Assembly (NCBI RefSeq): GCF_029433115.1
Contig: NZ_JARNTV010000009.1
Coordinates: forward strand, 42,901 to 106,900
Length of the DNA: 64,000 nucleotides
Source of the DNA: Sphingomonas sp. AOB5
Lineage (GTDB): Bacteria > Pseudomonadota > Alphaproteobacteria > Sphingomonadales > Sphingomonadaceae
Direction: 5' to 3'
The position numbers and the translations under genes were made by a program. How positions within the stretch are numbered: position 1 is the stretch's first letter; the number at the start of each line of letters is the position of its first letter. Below the pieces are notes generated by a model. That model worked only from the letters and a program-made list of their open reading frames with translations, made no database searches and was not told where the DNA came from. This document shows, piece after piece, positions 26,019-35,324 of this stretch.

Positions 26019-27026
26019 ATGTTGGAACAGCTGAAGGAAAAGCTCATCCGGACGCGCGTCGATATACGCGAAGTCGGGCTGCGCGAGGGGTTGCAGTCAC
26101 ACAACATGATCCTGCCGACCGAAACCAAGGTCGAACTGTTCAAGGGACTGACCGCGGCGGGGCTGAAGGAGATCAACGCGGTCGCCTTCGTCAATCCCAA
26201 CAAGATGCCGCATATGGGCGATACCGAAGATCTGCTGCGCGCCATCGCGCCCCTCGCGAAGGACATCGATATCTCGGGCGTGGTGTTCAGCGAAGGCGGC
26301 ACCGCGCGCGCCGTGAAGATGGCGCAAGAGAAGCTGCTCGATACCGTCTTCCTGGTCTATTCGCCGGTGCCGTCCAGCATGGCGGCGAACGGGATCACCG
26401 CCGATCCCGAGGCTTTGCTCCAGCAGATCGAGCGCAGCGCGGCCATCGCCGCCGATGCGGGGCTGAAGGTCGCGGTGTTCATCAGCGAGAGCTTCGGTTC
26501 GCCGGTCGCCGGCTGGACCGATCCGGCAAGCGTGATCTCGTCGGCCGCGCGGGTCGAGAAGATGCCGGGCGTCACCGAACTGATCATCTCGGATTCGACC
26601 GGGCAGGCCGATCCGGTGCAGGTGCTATCGCTGTTCACCGATCTGGCGAAGGTGCTGCCGACCGACAAGCGGATCACTTTCCATGTCCATGATTCACGCG
26701 GCGCCGGCCTCGCCAATATCGTCGCGGCGCTGAGTTCGCCGTTCGAGCATTTCTGCCTCGATTCCTCATTCGGCGGACTGGGCGGGGACTTCCCCTTCAT
26801 CCCCGATGCGTACGGTAACGTCGCGACCGAGGATCTGGTCGAGATGCTCTCGGGCATGGGCTATGAAACCGGCGTCGATCCGGACAAGGTGGTCGAGATC
26901 GGCCGGCGCTACGCCGAGATCAGCGGGCGTCCGCTGGGATCGCGGTTGAGCGGCTGCACCCATGCGCAGCGGTGGAAGCGCAGCCATCGCCTGATCAATC
27001 CGATCGCAGAGGATGCGGCAGCTTGA
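26019..27026 (+). CDS. Hydroxymethylglutaryl-CoA lyase-like enzyme
   Basis: A 335-residue DRE-TIM-type metalloenzyme. IREVGLREGLQSHN gives the catalytic arginine (about R22) and metal ligand region, HVHDSRGAG (H222, H224) is the metal-binding HxH, and SSFGGLGGDFPF replaces the GCPYA loop of true HMG-CoA lyases. It would cleave a 3-hydroxy-3-substituted acyl-CoA to a ketone or keto acid plus acetyl-CoA. The changed loop suggests a substrate other than HMG-CoA. Its stop overlaps the TTG start of the next gene. A GAGAGGA lies 14 bp before the ATG, rather far. Confidence 0.85.
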   Translation: MLEQLKEKLIRTRVDIREVGLREGLQSHNMILPTETKVELFKGLTAAGLKEINAVAFVNPNKMPHMGDTEDLLRAIAPLAKDIDISGVVFSEGGTARAVKMAQEKLLDTVFLVYSPVPSSMAANGITADPEALLQQIERSAAIAADAGLKVAVFISESFGSPVAGWTDPASVISSAARVEKMPGVTELIISDSTGQADPVQVLSLFTDLAKVLPTDKRITFHVHDSRGAGLANIVAALSSPFEHFCLDSSFGGLGGDFPFIPDAYGNVATEDLVEMLSGMGYETGVDPDKVVEIGRRYAEISGRPLGSRLSGCTHAQRWKRSHRLINPIAEDAAA

Positions 27027-27973
27027 GGTGCCTGGTCGTCGGTGCGCGCGGGTTCGTTGGCGTCGATCTGGTCCGCGAGCTGCTCGATCGCGGGCATGAG
27101 GTCGTCGCGCTGGAAATCCGCGGGGATATGGGGCGGCTGACGCCCTATGCCGATCGCATCACCTGGCTGACCGGCGACAGCAGCAGCATCGAGACCCTGC
27201 AGAAGGCGATCGGCCCCGCGGGGATCGACGCCATCTATTACGGCCCCTTCTTCCGCAGCCCGGCGGGCAGCCACGACCTGACTGGTGAGTGGGCGACGAT
27301 GGGCGGCGGCGCGCTGAACGTGTTCAATCTGTGCCGGGCGCTGCCGATCAAGCGGATTGTGTTCCCCAGCTCGACCGCGGTGCATGGCATCCAGCCTGCC
27401 GATGGTGTGACGCTGGACGAAACCAGCCGCGTCCAGCCCTTCATGATCTATGGTGCGACCAAGCTGCTGTGCGAATATTTCGCGCGGCAGGTGAATGCCG
27501 ATCTGGGCGAGAAGCGGATCGTGTCGGTGCGCCTGTCGGCCATTTATGGGCCGGGGGCGGATATCGCCAGCCGCGGGGTCAATATCTTCGCGGTGCAGGG
27601 CGCGCGCGGCAATCCGGCGCAGATCGATTATGCGCCCGGGGCACGGGTGTGCGTGGCGCATGTCGCCGACACGGCGCGCTTTCTGGCCGACCTGATCGAA
27701 GCCGAACGCTGCGAGCATGATCTTTACGAGCTGGGCGGGCTGGACGTATCGTTCGGCGACATCGCCGATGCGGTACGCGCGGCGGTGCCGGGTGCCGAGC
27801 TCGGCTTCGGCAATGAGACGGAGGTGCCGTTGCCGCACAATGTCAGTTGCGCCCGCGCGGCGAGCGAGTTCGGGCTGAGCCATATGCCGCTGATCGATGG
27901 CATGCGCTCGGTGGTCGATTATGAGCGTATCCGCGGCGAACGCCGCCGCCAGACCGCGAGCCAGACGGCCTGA
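27023..27973 (+). CDS. NAD-dependent epimerase/dehydratase (extended SDR)
   Basis: A 316-residue extended SDR: VVGARGFVGVDLVRELLDRGHEVVALE for NAD(P) binding, FPSSTAVHG with the active serine, and YGATK as the YxxxK pair. I chose TTG at 27023, which overlaps the upstream stop (TTGA) and starts at the cofactor motif, over an ATG at 26972 inside the previous gene. Catabolic members oxidise a hydroxyl or act as 3beta-HSD-like dehydrogenases. It is translationally coupled to the lyase-like gene. Confidence 0.84.
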   Translation: MRCLVVGARGFVGVDLVRELLDRGHEVVALEIRGDMGRLTPYADRITWLTGDSSSIETLQKAIGPAGIDAIYYGPFFRSPAGSHDLTGEWATMGGGALNVFNLCRALPIKRIVFPSSTAVHGIQPADGVTLDETSRVQPFMIYGATKLLCEYFARQVNADLGEKRIVSVRLSAIYGPGADIASRGVNIFAVQGARGNPAQIDYAPGARVCVAHVADTARFLADLIEAERCEHDLYELGGLDVSFGDIADAVRAAVPGAELGFGNETEVPLPHNVSCARAASEFGLSHMPLIDGMRSVVDYERIRGERRRQTASQTA

Positions 27974-27983
27974 AGCGCAGCGC

Positions 27984-28817
27984 ATGATCCATTTCCAGGG
28001 TGCCGACGGCAACCGCATCGCTGCCGATGTTTCGGGCGAAGCGGGACAGCCGACCATCATATTGCTGCATGGCGGCGGGCAGACGCGGCATAGCTGGCGC
28101 CAGTCGCGCATAGCGCTGGCGGGGCATGGCTTCCGCGTGATCGCGCTCGACGGGCGCGGCCATGGCGACAGCGACTGGACGACGCAGGCGGGCTATTCGA
28201 TCGATCGCTTCGGCGCCGATCTGGCATGCGTCGTCGATCAACTCGGCAGCGAAGTGATCCTGATCGGCGCATCGCTGGGCGGACTGACGTCGCTGGAAGC
28301 GCTGGCGGCGAACCCGGACCTGCCCTGCCGCGCGCTGGTGCTGGTCGATGTCGTCCCGCGACCGAACCCGCAGGGAATCGAGACCATATTGGCGTTCATG
28401 CGCGGCAATCCCGATGGCTTCGCCACGATCGAGGATGCTGCGCGGGCGGTCACCGACTATCTGCCGCAGCGCCGGCGCGGCAGCAGTGCTGCGGGACTGG
28501 GCAGGAATTTGCGGCTCGGCGCCGATGGCCGGTTCCGCTGGCATTGGGATCCCGAAGTGATCCGCGACGGCGGCCCCGGTCTGGAAACGGCCGAACGGCT
28601 CGAGCAGGTGTTTGCGGCGCTGGAGATCCCGGTCCTGCTGGTGCGTGGCGGCAGCAGCGAAGTGGTGACCGAGGCCGAGCTCGAGGCATTCCGCCAGCTG
28701 GCGCCTGCCGCACGGACGGTCGATATCGCGGGAGCCAGCCACATGGTCGCGGGCGACCGCAACGACCGGTTCACCGGCGCCATTCTCGATTTCCTGGGGG
28801 AGCTTGCCCCGGCCTGA
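27984..28817 (+). CDS. Alpha/beta hydrolase
   Basis: A 277-residue alpha/beta hydrolase with HGGGQTRHSW for the oxyanion hole, nucleophile elbow GASLGG (S97), and the catalytic histidine in GASHMVAGD (H253). It could hydrolyse an ester, lactone or C-C bond of a ring-cleavage product. ATG 27984 follows the epimerase stop by 10 bp, giving a lyase-epimerase-hydrolase operon under operator 4. Confidence 0.87.
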   Translation: MIHFQGADGNRIAADVSGEAGQPTIILLHGGGQTRHSWRQSRIALAGHGFRVIALDGRGHGDSDWTTQAGYSIDRFGADLACVVDQLGSEVILIGASLGGLTSLEALAANPDLPCRALVLVDVVPRPNPQGIETILAFMRGNPDGFATIEDAARAVTDYLPQRRRGSSAAGLGRNLRLGADGRFRWHWDPEVIRDGGPGLETAERLEQVFAALEIPVLLVRGGSSEVVTEAELEAFRQLAPAARTVDIAGASHMVAGDRNDRFTGAILDFLGELAPA

Positions 28818-28838
28818 CGGGGCCGGGGCTGCGCATCC

Positions 28839-30188
28839 TTACGCCGTTGCGGCGGCCGTGGCCGCCGGAGCCGCCACCCCGTTCACCGCTTCGCGATAGG
28901 GCTTGAAGGCGGCAATCAGTGCGATGAACGACAGCGGGCAGGCGACAATGATGATCGCAGTCATCGCCTTGCCAAGGTCGCCGTCGAAATAGCGGTCCGA
29001 GAGATAGCCCGCCAGGAACGGACCGGCCGATGCCGCCAAGATCGATTGCACCAGCATGTGAGCAGCATAGATCCGCGCGCGCTCGTTCGCCCGCGCGAGG
29101 CTGGTGACGATGACCGAGGGAAGCGCGCCGATGCTGTTCGAGATGATCCAGAACAGCGCCAGCATCAGCACGGTCGCGGTGAAGCCCGACAGGTTGGTGG
29201 CGATCAGCGCGGTGATCATCGTCAGTGGCACGAACGCGATCGCCAGCCGCAAGGTCATGTCGCGATAGCCGCGCCGCGCGAACCGCTCCGCCACCACCGG
29301 AACCAGCAGCGATCCGACGATCCCGCCGACGATGGTGCATGCGCCGAAGATGGTGCCGACGCGCTGCGCCGTCTCGCCGAAGGTGCGGATCAGATAGGTC
29401 GGGAACCACGCCGCCATCATGAACAGGATGAGCGAGATGAGATTGTTGCCCAGGATGAAGGCGATGTAGAATCGCCGCTCCGACGTGCGCGAGCGGAACA
29501 TGGATTCCGCGTCGCCGGGCGCGGCATCGGCGGGCTTCTCCCCGGCCGGTTCGCTGGTGCCGCCGCGTTTCGGTTCGCTGACGGTCAGTGCCATCAGCAC
29601 TGCCAGCACGAGTCCGGGCAGGCCGATGGTGAACAGCATCACGCGCCAGACCGGCAGGCTGGCGATCGCTTCGGGCAGCGGCAGCGCGCCGCGCGCGGCA
29701 AGGCCCAGCAGCGCAGCGACCAGCAGGAACGATGCGCTTGCCCCGCCCGCTTGCGCGGCGATCATCGTCGCCATCGGTGTCGGCCGGCGCTCGCGCACGA
29801 ACAGGTCGCCGATGATCGACACCGCGGCGGGCGCCAGCACGGCCTCGCCGACGCCGACGCCCATGCGCAGCAGGAACAGTGTCGTGAAATTGGTCGCGAA
29901 TGCCGACAGCAAGGTCGCCAGCGACCACACCACCACGCCCGAAATGATGATCCATTTGCGGTTCGAACGATCGATCGCGAAGGCGATCGGCAGCGCCGCG
30001 CCGGCATAGACCAGTGCGAAGGCCGGTCCCATCAGCAAGCCGATCTGCGTGTCGGTGATGCCCAGATCGGCCTTGATCGGCTGGACCAGCAGGCCCAGCG
30101 CGAGGCGATCCATATAGGACACGATCGACAGCATCGAGAGGACCGCGACGACATACCAGGCTCGCGCCTCGCTGGTTCGATAGCTCAC
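28839..30188 (-). CDS. MFS transporter (copy A)
   Basis: A 449-residue major facilitator protein with about 12 hydrophobic segments. It opens with AWYVVAVLSMLSIVSYMDRLALGLLVQPIKADLGITDTQIGLL split by one loop, a pattern of organic-anion (spinster/aromatic acid) carriers. GTG at 30188 follows GGGAGAGGTGGA; the frame stays open upstream through the operator. It is a clear paralogue of the transporter at 33743-35104, and both lie next to an operator, so two carriers serve one regulon. It probably imports the substrate or exports intermediates. Confidence 0.9.
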   Translation of the reverse strand: MSYRTSEARAWYVVAVLSMLSIVSYMDRLALGLLVQPIKADLGITDTQIGLLMGPAFALVYAGAALPIAFAIDRSNRKWIIISGVVVWSLATLLSAFATNFTTLFLLRMGVGVGEAVLAPAAVSIIGDLFVRERRPTPMATMIAAQAGGASASFLLVAALLGLAARGALPLPEAIASLPVWRVMLFTIGLPGLVLAVLMALTVSEPKRGGTSEPAGEKPADAAPGDAESMFRSRTSERRFYIAFILGNNLISLILFMMAAWFPTYLIRTFGETAQRVGTIFGACTIVGGIVGSLLVPVVAERFARRGYRDMTLRLAIAFVPLTMITALIATNLSGFTATVLMLALFWIISNSIGALPSVIVTSLARANERARIYAAHMLVQSILAASAGPFLAGYLSDRYFDGDLGKAMTAIIIVACPLSFIALIAAFKPYREAVNGVAAPAATAAATA

Positions 30189-30266
30189 GATCCACCTCTC
30201 CCGAATGACTGGCGGCGCTTTGGCCGCGACTGACAGTGCGTAGGTGTCGAGTGCCGCGTCCGGCTT

Positions 30267-30284
30267 GTCAACACTATTGTTGAC
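30267..30284. promoter_or_regulatory. TetR-type operator 5 (GTCAAC-N6-GTTGAC)
   Basis: GTCAACACTATTGTTGAC lies between the divergent MFS transporter and class II aldolase genes. Both arms match the consensus exactly. Confidence 0.82.
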
Positions 30285-30319
30285 GCGTATCGTGCGGGCA
30301 AATGAGCGAGGAGGGGTCA

Positions 30320-31114
30320 ATGGACGTCAACCTGTCCACACGCGGCAATGTGGCGGCGTTCCGGGTGATGGACGCGTTCGAGCGTCAGCGGCGGATCGAT
30401 CTCGCTGCGGCCTATCGGCTGGTCGCGATGTTTGGCTGGGACGATCTGCTCGCCACGCATCTCTCGGCCAACCTGCCCGATGAGGAAGCGTTCCTGGTCA
30501 ATCCGGTCGGCATGATGTTCGAGGAGATCACCGCGTCGAGCCTGGTGAAGGTCAATCTCGACGGCGAAATCATCAGCGATACGCCCTATTCGATCAATCG
30601 TGCGGGCTTCGTCATCCACAGCGCGGTGCATGGCGCACGGCCCGATGCGGGATGCGTGATGCATCTCCATACCCGCGACGGCGTGGCCGTATCGGCGCTG
30701 GAGGGCGGGCTGCTTCCGCTTAACCAGACCTCGATGATACTCTCTCAGGCAATTGCGCGCCATGAATATGAGGGAGTCGCACTGGAGATCGGCGAGCGCG
30801 AGCGGCTGGTCGCCGATCTTGGATCGCGCAACCTGATGCTGCTCAGCAATCACGGCACGCTGGCGCTTGGCGGATCGGTCGCGGAGGCCTTCCTGCAGAT
30901 GTACATGCTGGAATGGGCCTGCACCGTTCAGGTGCGGACGCTGTCCATGGGTCAGGCGCTGCACGCGGCGGACCCGGCGGTGATCGACAAGACCGCGCAG
31001 ATGCTGAGTTCGGAAAAGGGCGCCGCCGTCACCGCCAGCTATGCGGACCAGCTCGTCTGGCCGGCATTGTTGCGCAAGCTCGATCGCACCAATCCGGGAT
31101 ATGCCGATCTGTAG
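30320..31114 (+). CDS. Class II aldolase/adducin family protein
   Basis: A 264-residue zinc-dependent aldolase-fold protein. The metal site is visible as HLH (H115 and H117 in VMHLHTRDG) and a third histidine in LSNHGTLALGG (H178). Members include fuculose-phosphate aldolases and decarboxylases; in aromatic or terpenoid catabolism they cleave or decarboxylate hydroxy-oxo acids. ATG 30320 is chosen over ATG 30302 because GAGGAGGGG sits between them with correct spacing. The actual substrate is unknown. Confidence 0.87.
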   Translation: MDVNLSTRGNVAAFRVMDAFERQRRIDLAAAYRLVAMFGWDDLLATHLSANLPDEEAFLVNPVGMMFEEITASSLVKVNLDGEIISDTPYSINRAGFVIHSAVHGARPDAGCVMHLHTRDGVAVSALEGGLLPLNQTSMILSQAIARHEYEGVALEIGERERLVADLGSRNLMLLSNHGTLALGGSVAEAFLQMYMLEWACTVQVRTLSMGQALHAADPAVIDKTAQMLSSEKGAAVTASYADQLVWPALLRKLDRTNPGYADL

Positions 31115-31128
31115 GGTCGGATAGCATT

Positions 31129-31146
31129 TTCAACATGAGTGTTGAC
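31129..31146. promoter_or_regulatory. TetR-type operator 6 (TTCAAC-N6-GTTGAC)
   Basis: TTCAACATGAGTGTTGAC has one arm mismatch (T for the first G or A). It stands at the head of a leader of about 260 bp in front of the TonB-dependent receptor at 31409. TTGACA (31142-31147) with TATTTC (31164-31169), 16 bp apart, makes a plausible promoter overlapping the operator. Nothing else recognisable is in this leader. Confidence 0.72.
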
Positions 31147-31408
31147 AATCCCATTCTGGATGATATTTCGGCGATATTGAGTAGTGTAACCGCAATGTGC
31201 CTGTGGGATGTGGTGACCCGGTCTTGTTTATTTCCGGATGAAAGCATCCCGCGGGGCAGGGCGAACGCCACTCGATAAGTATTTCTTGTTTCGAATCCGC
31301 AGAATTTCTTGGCGAATCTGCTCGTCAGGAGGTGGATTCGTTCAACCAAAATTGTCTCGAGCAAGGCGGCTTACGATCGCCGGTAATCAAAACTGAGGGA
31401 GGATTGCG

Positions 31409-33607
31409 ATGGCGCGCTCGCATTTGATGGCGATGGTTCTGGCATGTGGCGTTTCGGCTTCGGCGCTCTTGTGCGCAGCAGAGGCCCGGGCACAGGATGC
31501 GCCCGCAGAGGTGCAGGATGCCCCGGCCGACGATACGCTGGCCACCGGCGAGATCGTCGTGACAGCGCAGCGCCGCTCCGAGAGCATCCAGAAGGTGCCG
31601 ATCTCGATCCAGGCATTCGACAGCGCGACGCTGGAAACCGCCGGCTCCAACGGGGTCGAGGATCTGCCGATGCTGACCTCCGGCCTGACCATGACCCGCA
31701 CCGCGGGCGCCAGCACCCCCTATATCCGCGGCATCGGCTCGCCGACCGGCAATCCGGGTGAGGAGTCGCCTGTCGCGACCTATGTCGATGGCGTGCTGCG
31801 CGGTAGCCTGAACACCACCCACCTCTCGTTCAGCGATGTCGAGCGGGTCGAGGTGCTCAAGGGGCCGCAGGGCACACTGTTCGGCCGCAACACCACCGGC
31901 GGTCTGATCCAGGTCGTCACCAAGAATCCGTCGGAAACGCCGATGGGCGAGATCAATTTCAGCGTCGACAATTATCATGCGGTTGAAGTCGGCGCCTATG
32001 GCACCACCGGCCTTGCGGATGGCGTCGCCATCTCGCTTGCCGGTTTCGCCCGGCGGCAGGAAAAGGGCTATGGCATCAACCAGTTGACCGGCAATTCCGC
32101 GTCGCACGTCAACGAAAGCTCGGCCCGGACCAAGCTGATGTTCACCAGCGGCGGAAGCCGGCTGATCCTTGCGGCGGACTATAGCCAGACCCAGGATCAG
32201 CGCGGCTTCAACCGCACGCCGCCGCCCGGCGCGGTCGGCGGGGTTCGCGGCGGCACCCCGGCGCAGACCTATACCTATGTCGGCAATTTCCACGACGTCG
32301 CGCACAATGTCGACGATCGCGTCCAGTCGGACAGCTGGGGCGTGTCGGCAACGTACGAGCAGAGCATCGGCAAGCTCAACCTGATCTCGGTCACCGCCTA
32401 TCGCAACGATTTCACCGACATCCTGACCGACAATGATTATGGCAAGGCCGATCTGTCGCGCGCGACCTTCGGCTTCTATGTGCGCAACTTCACGCAGGAA
32501 GTGCGCATCACCTCGCCCGACGATGCGCGGCTGACCTGGATCATCGGCGGCTTCTTCCTGGCCGGCTATGCGGGCAACATCGTCGATATCCAGAGCGTGC
32601 CGACCAATGCCTTCACCCGCTATCGCGCGCAGAACCGCACCAAATCCTATTCTGTGTTCGGTGAAGTCGCGCTCAAGCTGTTCCGCGATACGGGCAAGAT
32701 CACGCTCGGCGCGCGCTATACCGTGGACCGGCGGCGGATCGGCGGTCTGGTCAATGGTGCTGTGGTCCCGGTCGCGCCGGTCAATCCGCGTTACGCCGCC
32801 GAGGATCCGACCTATCGCATCGTCTACAGCCACCAGCTGACGCCCGATGTGCTGGCCTATGCCAGCTACAATCGCGGCTTCAAGAGCGGCAATTTCAACA
32901 TCATCCCGGCGACGACCAACGCGTACAAGCCGGAATATGTCAACGCGTATGAAGTTGGCTTCAAGACCACGCTGTTCGACCGGCGGGTGCGGTTCAACCT
33001 GTCCGCCTATTATTATGACTATTCGAACATCCAGGTCCGTGTCGCGACCGGGCTGGTCACCGCAACGCTCAATGCCGCGAGCGCGACGATCAAGGGCGTC
33101 GACGGCGAAGTGAATATCCGCGTGGCGGAAGGCCTGACCCTCGATCTGGTCGGCGCCTACACCGACGGCCGGTACGACAGCTTCCGCAATGCCGAGATCT
33201 TCGTGCCGAACGTGGCGGCGGGCACTACCACCCGCAACGGCGGCAACACGCTGCAATCGGGCTATGACGCATCGGGCAAGTCGCTGATCCGCAGCCCGAA
33301 ATTCACCGGATCGGCGGGTATCAGCTATGTGCAGGAAGTGTCCGGCGGCAGGATCACCGCATCGATGCGCGGATCTTACAATAGCGGCTTTGTGTGGGAG
33401 CCCTCGGGCCGCCTGCGGCAGCGCCCCTATGGCCTGCTCAATGCCAGCATCGGCTATCGTTCCGACGATGGCTGGTCGGTGACGCTCAGCGGCAACAACA
33501 TCACCGACACCGACTATATGCTGACCTCGGGCGCCGGCACCTCGTCGGACTTCTTCGCCGCGGCGAACCCGGCCACGGTGACGCTGGGCGTCGGGTTCCA
33601 GTTCTAG
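31409..33607 (+). CDS. TonB-dependent outer-membrane receptor
   Basis: A 732-residue receptor with a signal peptide (MARSHLMAMVLACGVSASA to EARAQ), the plug opening GEIVVTAQRRSESIQKVPISIQA, VERVEVLKGPQGTLFGRNTTGG, and a barrel ending VGFQF. TGAGGGAGGA precedes ATG 31409. It has its own operator about 260 bp upstream, so it is expected to be induced with the TetR regulon and to import that regulon's substrate. It belongs to the same broad receptor class as those at 35325 and 59056 but is not a recent duplicate. Confidence 0.93.
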   Translation: MARSHLMAMVLACGVSASALLCAAEARAQDAPAEVQDAPADDTLATGEIVVTAQRRSESIQKVPISIQAFDSATLETAGSNGVEDLPMLTSGLTMTRTAGASTPYIRGIGSPTGNPGEESPVATYVDGVLRGSLNTTHLSFSDVERVEVLKGPQGTLFGRNTTGGLIQVVTKNPSETPMGEINFSVDNYHAVEVGAYGTTGLADGVAISLAGFARRQEKGYGINQLTGNSASHVNESSARTKLMFTSGGSRLILAADYSQTQDQRGFNRTPPPGAVGGVRGGTPAQTYTYVGNFHDVAHNVDDRVQSDSWGVSATYEQSIGKLNLISVTAYRNDFTDILTDNDYGKADLSRATFGFYVRNFTQEVRITSPDDARLTWIIGGFFLAGYAGNIVDIQSVPTNAFTRYRAQNRTKSYSVFGEVALKLFRDTGKITLGARYTVDRRRIGGLVNGAVVPVAPVNPRYAAEDPTYRIVYSHQLTPDVLAYASYNRGFKSGNFNIIPATTNAYKPEYVNAYEVGFKTTLFDRRVRFNLSAYYYDYSNIQVRVATGLVTATLNAASATIKGVDGEVNIRVAEGLTLDLVGAYTDGRYDSFRNAEIFVPNVAAGTTTRNGGNTLQSGYDASGKSLIRSPKFTGSAGISYVQEVSGGRITASMRGSYNSGFVWEPSGRLRQRPYGLLNASIGYRSDDGWSVTLSGNNITDTDYMLTSGAGTSSDFFAAANPATVTLGVGFQF

Positions 33608-33617
33608 GAAGTCACGC

Positions 33618-33654
33618 GACGGGCACGGGTGCCGCGGGGCGGCCCGTGCCCGTC
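33618..33654 (+). terminator. GC hairpin after TonB-dependent receptor
   Basis: Arms 33618-33629 and 33643-33654 make a perfect 12-bp stem with a 13-nt loop directly before operator 7. No T-run follows, so it may be a weak terminator or an mRNA-stabilising structure. Confidence 0.45.
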
Positions 33655-33655
33655 A

Positions 33656-33673
33656 ATCAACGACATTGTTGAC
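33656..33673. promoter_or_regulatory. TetR-type operator 7 (ATCAAC-N6-GTTGAC)
   Basis: ATCAACGACATTGTTGAC lies 70 bp upstream of the second MFS transporter, in a gap where both flanking genes point the same way. It gives that transporter its own copy of the operator. Confidence 0.8.
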
Positions 33674-33742
33674 TAAAAGGGCCGCCGCGCCGACCCTTTG
33701 CCGCGCCGGCGACAAGCCCGGTATGGAAAGGATGAGGATCGG

Positions 33743-35104
33743 ATGCAGGCTGGACGGTCCGGAAGCGCCGTGTTCGGGGCATGGTATGTCGTCGCGCTGC
33801 TCGGGATGCTGGGCGTCATCGCCTATCTCGACCGGCTGGCGCTGGGGCTGCTGATCCAGCCGATCAAGGCCGAGATGGGTGTCAGCGATACGCAGATCGG
33901 CCTGTTGCTTGGGCCGTCCTTCGCGATGATGTTTGCGATTGCGGGCCTGCCGATCGCGATCGCGGTCGATGCGTTCAATCGCAAATGGTTGCTGGTTGCG
34001 GGCGTCACCTTCTGGTCGCTGGCGACGACGCTTTCGGCATTCGCGCATGATTTCACGACGTTGTTCGTGCTGCGCATGGGTGTCGGGATCGGCGAAGCGG
34101 TGCTGAGCCCGGTCGCGGTGTCGATGATCGGCGATCTGTTCACGCGTGAGAAGCGCGCGGTGCCGATGTCGACCATGATCGCGCTCCAGTCGGCCGGGGC
34201 CGGGGCTTCGGCGCTGATCGTCGCGGTGTTGATACGCCTAGCGACCGATGGCAGTCTGCCGCTGCCCGATGCGCTGGCACAGATGCCGGTGTGGCGCGTC
34301 GCGCTGCTGATGATCGGCCCGCCGGGGCTGCTGCTCGCGCTGATCGCGGCGCTCACCATGAAGGAGCCGGCGCGCGCATCGGCGGACGCAAGCGCCGATG
34401 CGCCGCTGGCCGAGGGTGCGTCGGTGTTCCGCGATGCCGCCAGCGAGCGGCGTTTCTTCGTCCTGCTGCTGCTGGGCACCAATTTTTCGGCACTCACCCT
34501 GCTGATGGTCGCCAACTGGTTCCCGACCTATCTGATCCGCGCCTTCGGCATCCCGGCCGAGCAGGTCGGCTATGCCTTTGGCCCGGTGATGATGATCGGC
34601 GGGGTGGCCGGATCGCTGGCGATCCCGCTGCTGGCGCGCAGACTGCCGGTAAAGGGCCGTGGGGATCCGATCCTGTTGCTGGCGATGCTCGCGGCGCCGC
34701 TCGCGACCCTGATGTTCCTCACGGCAGTGACGCTGGACGGCTTCGCCGCCGCGGTCATCATGATCGGTCTTTATTTTGTTACCGGCAACGCAGTCGGCGT
34801 TCTGGGATCGGTGATGGTCGCCAGCGCGGCAAGCGCACGCAAGCGTGGCCGCTTCGCGTCGCTCAACATGCTTGCCCAGGCGATTCTCGGATCGTCGCTG
34901 GGGCCGTTCGCCGTCGGCTTCCTGTCCGATCGATGGTTCGCGGGATCGCTCGGCCACTCGATGGCGACGGTGGGTGGGATCGCGGGTGTACTGTCGTCCC
35001 TGCTCATCTGGCGGGCGTACCGCGTGCACGCGGACTCGCTGGCGCTGACCGGGAAATCGACGGCCAGCGATCCGGCCAAAGCCGGTATCGGCACGGCGAG
35101 CTGA
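33743..35104 (+). CDS. MFS transporter (copy B)
   Basis: A 453-residue major facilitator protein paralogous to 28839-30188: the openings AWYVVALLGMLGVIAYLDRL and AWYVVAVLSMLSIVSYMDRL align without gaps, and later loops (RMGVGIGEAVLSPVAVSMIGDLF) match as well. The ATG at 33743 follows GAGGATCGG; an upstream in-frame start at 33698 lacks a ribosome site. Two related transporters in one regulon could differ in direction or substrate. Confidence 0.9.
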   Translation: MQAGRSGSAVFGAWYVVALLGMLGVIAYLDRLALGLLIQPIKAEMGVSDTQIGLLLGPSFAMMFAIAGLPIAIAVDAFNRKWLLVAGVTFWSLATTLSAFAHDFTTLFVLRMGVGIGEAVLSPVAVSMIGDLFTREKRAVPMSTMIALQSAGAGASALIVAVLIRLATDGSLPLPDALAQMPVWRVALLMIGPPGLLLALIAALTMKEPARASADASADAPLAEGASVFRDAASERRFFVLLLLGTNFSALTLLMVANWFPTYLIRAFGIPAEQVGYAFGPVMMIGGVAGSLAIPLLARRLPVKGRGDPILLLAMLAAPLATLMFLTAVTLDGFAAAVIMIGLYFVTGNAVGVLGSVMVASAASARKRGRFASLNMLAQAILGSSLGPFAVGFLSDRWFAGSLGHSMATVGGIAGVLSSLLIWRAYRVHADSLALTGKSTASDPAKAGIGTAS

Positions 35105-35124
35105 ATCTGCGGCAAAATCAATTT

Positions 35125-35148
35125 ATCAACGTTGACGTTGACGTTGAC
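35125..35148. promoter_or_regulatory. TetR-type operator 8 with tandem GTTGAC hexamers
   Basis: ATCAAC (35125-35130) is followed by three head-to-tail GTTGAC copies (35131-35136, 35137-35142, 35143-35148). The standard ATCAAC-N6-GTTGAC site is 35125-35142; the third copy gives an alternative N12 spacing. TTGACA (35144-35149) with TATTCG (35166-35171), 16 bp apart, forms a plausible promoter for the receptor at 35325. Confidence 0.75.
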
Positions 35149-35324
35149 AACGCGGCGCGCAGGTGTATTCGTTACGACCATGAGGTGCCCTGCGCCGGTA
35201 CCTCGCAACGGTGGTGGCCCGCATATGCGGCCGCGACCGGATTGGTCGGCGCGCAGGCGTTTGCAAGCAAGGGCAGGGGCAACCTGCCGACAAACGAAAA
35301 CACAAGATCCGGGGAGGGTTACTG

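Noticed and set aside
30913..31278. A 121-codon + frame overlapping the end of the class II aldolase gene and running over operator 6
   Set aside because: It lacks a ribosome site, starts inside the aldolase gene in another frame and runs through the promoter of the next receptor.
31147..31408. Possible riboswitch in the long leader of the receptor at 31409
   Set aside because: I see no cobalamin, TPP or other known conserved box. Only the operator-linked promoter can be supported.
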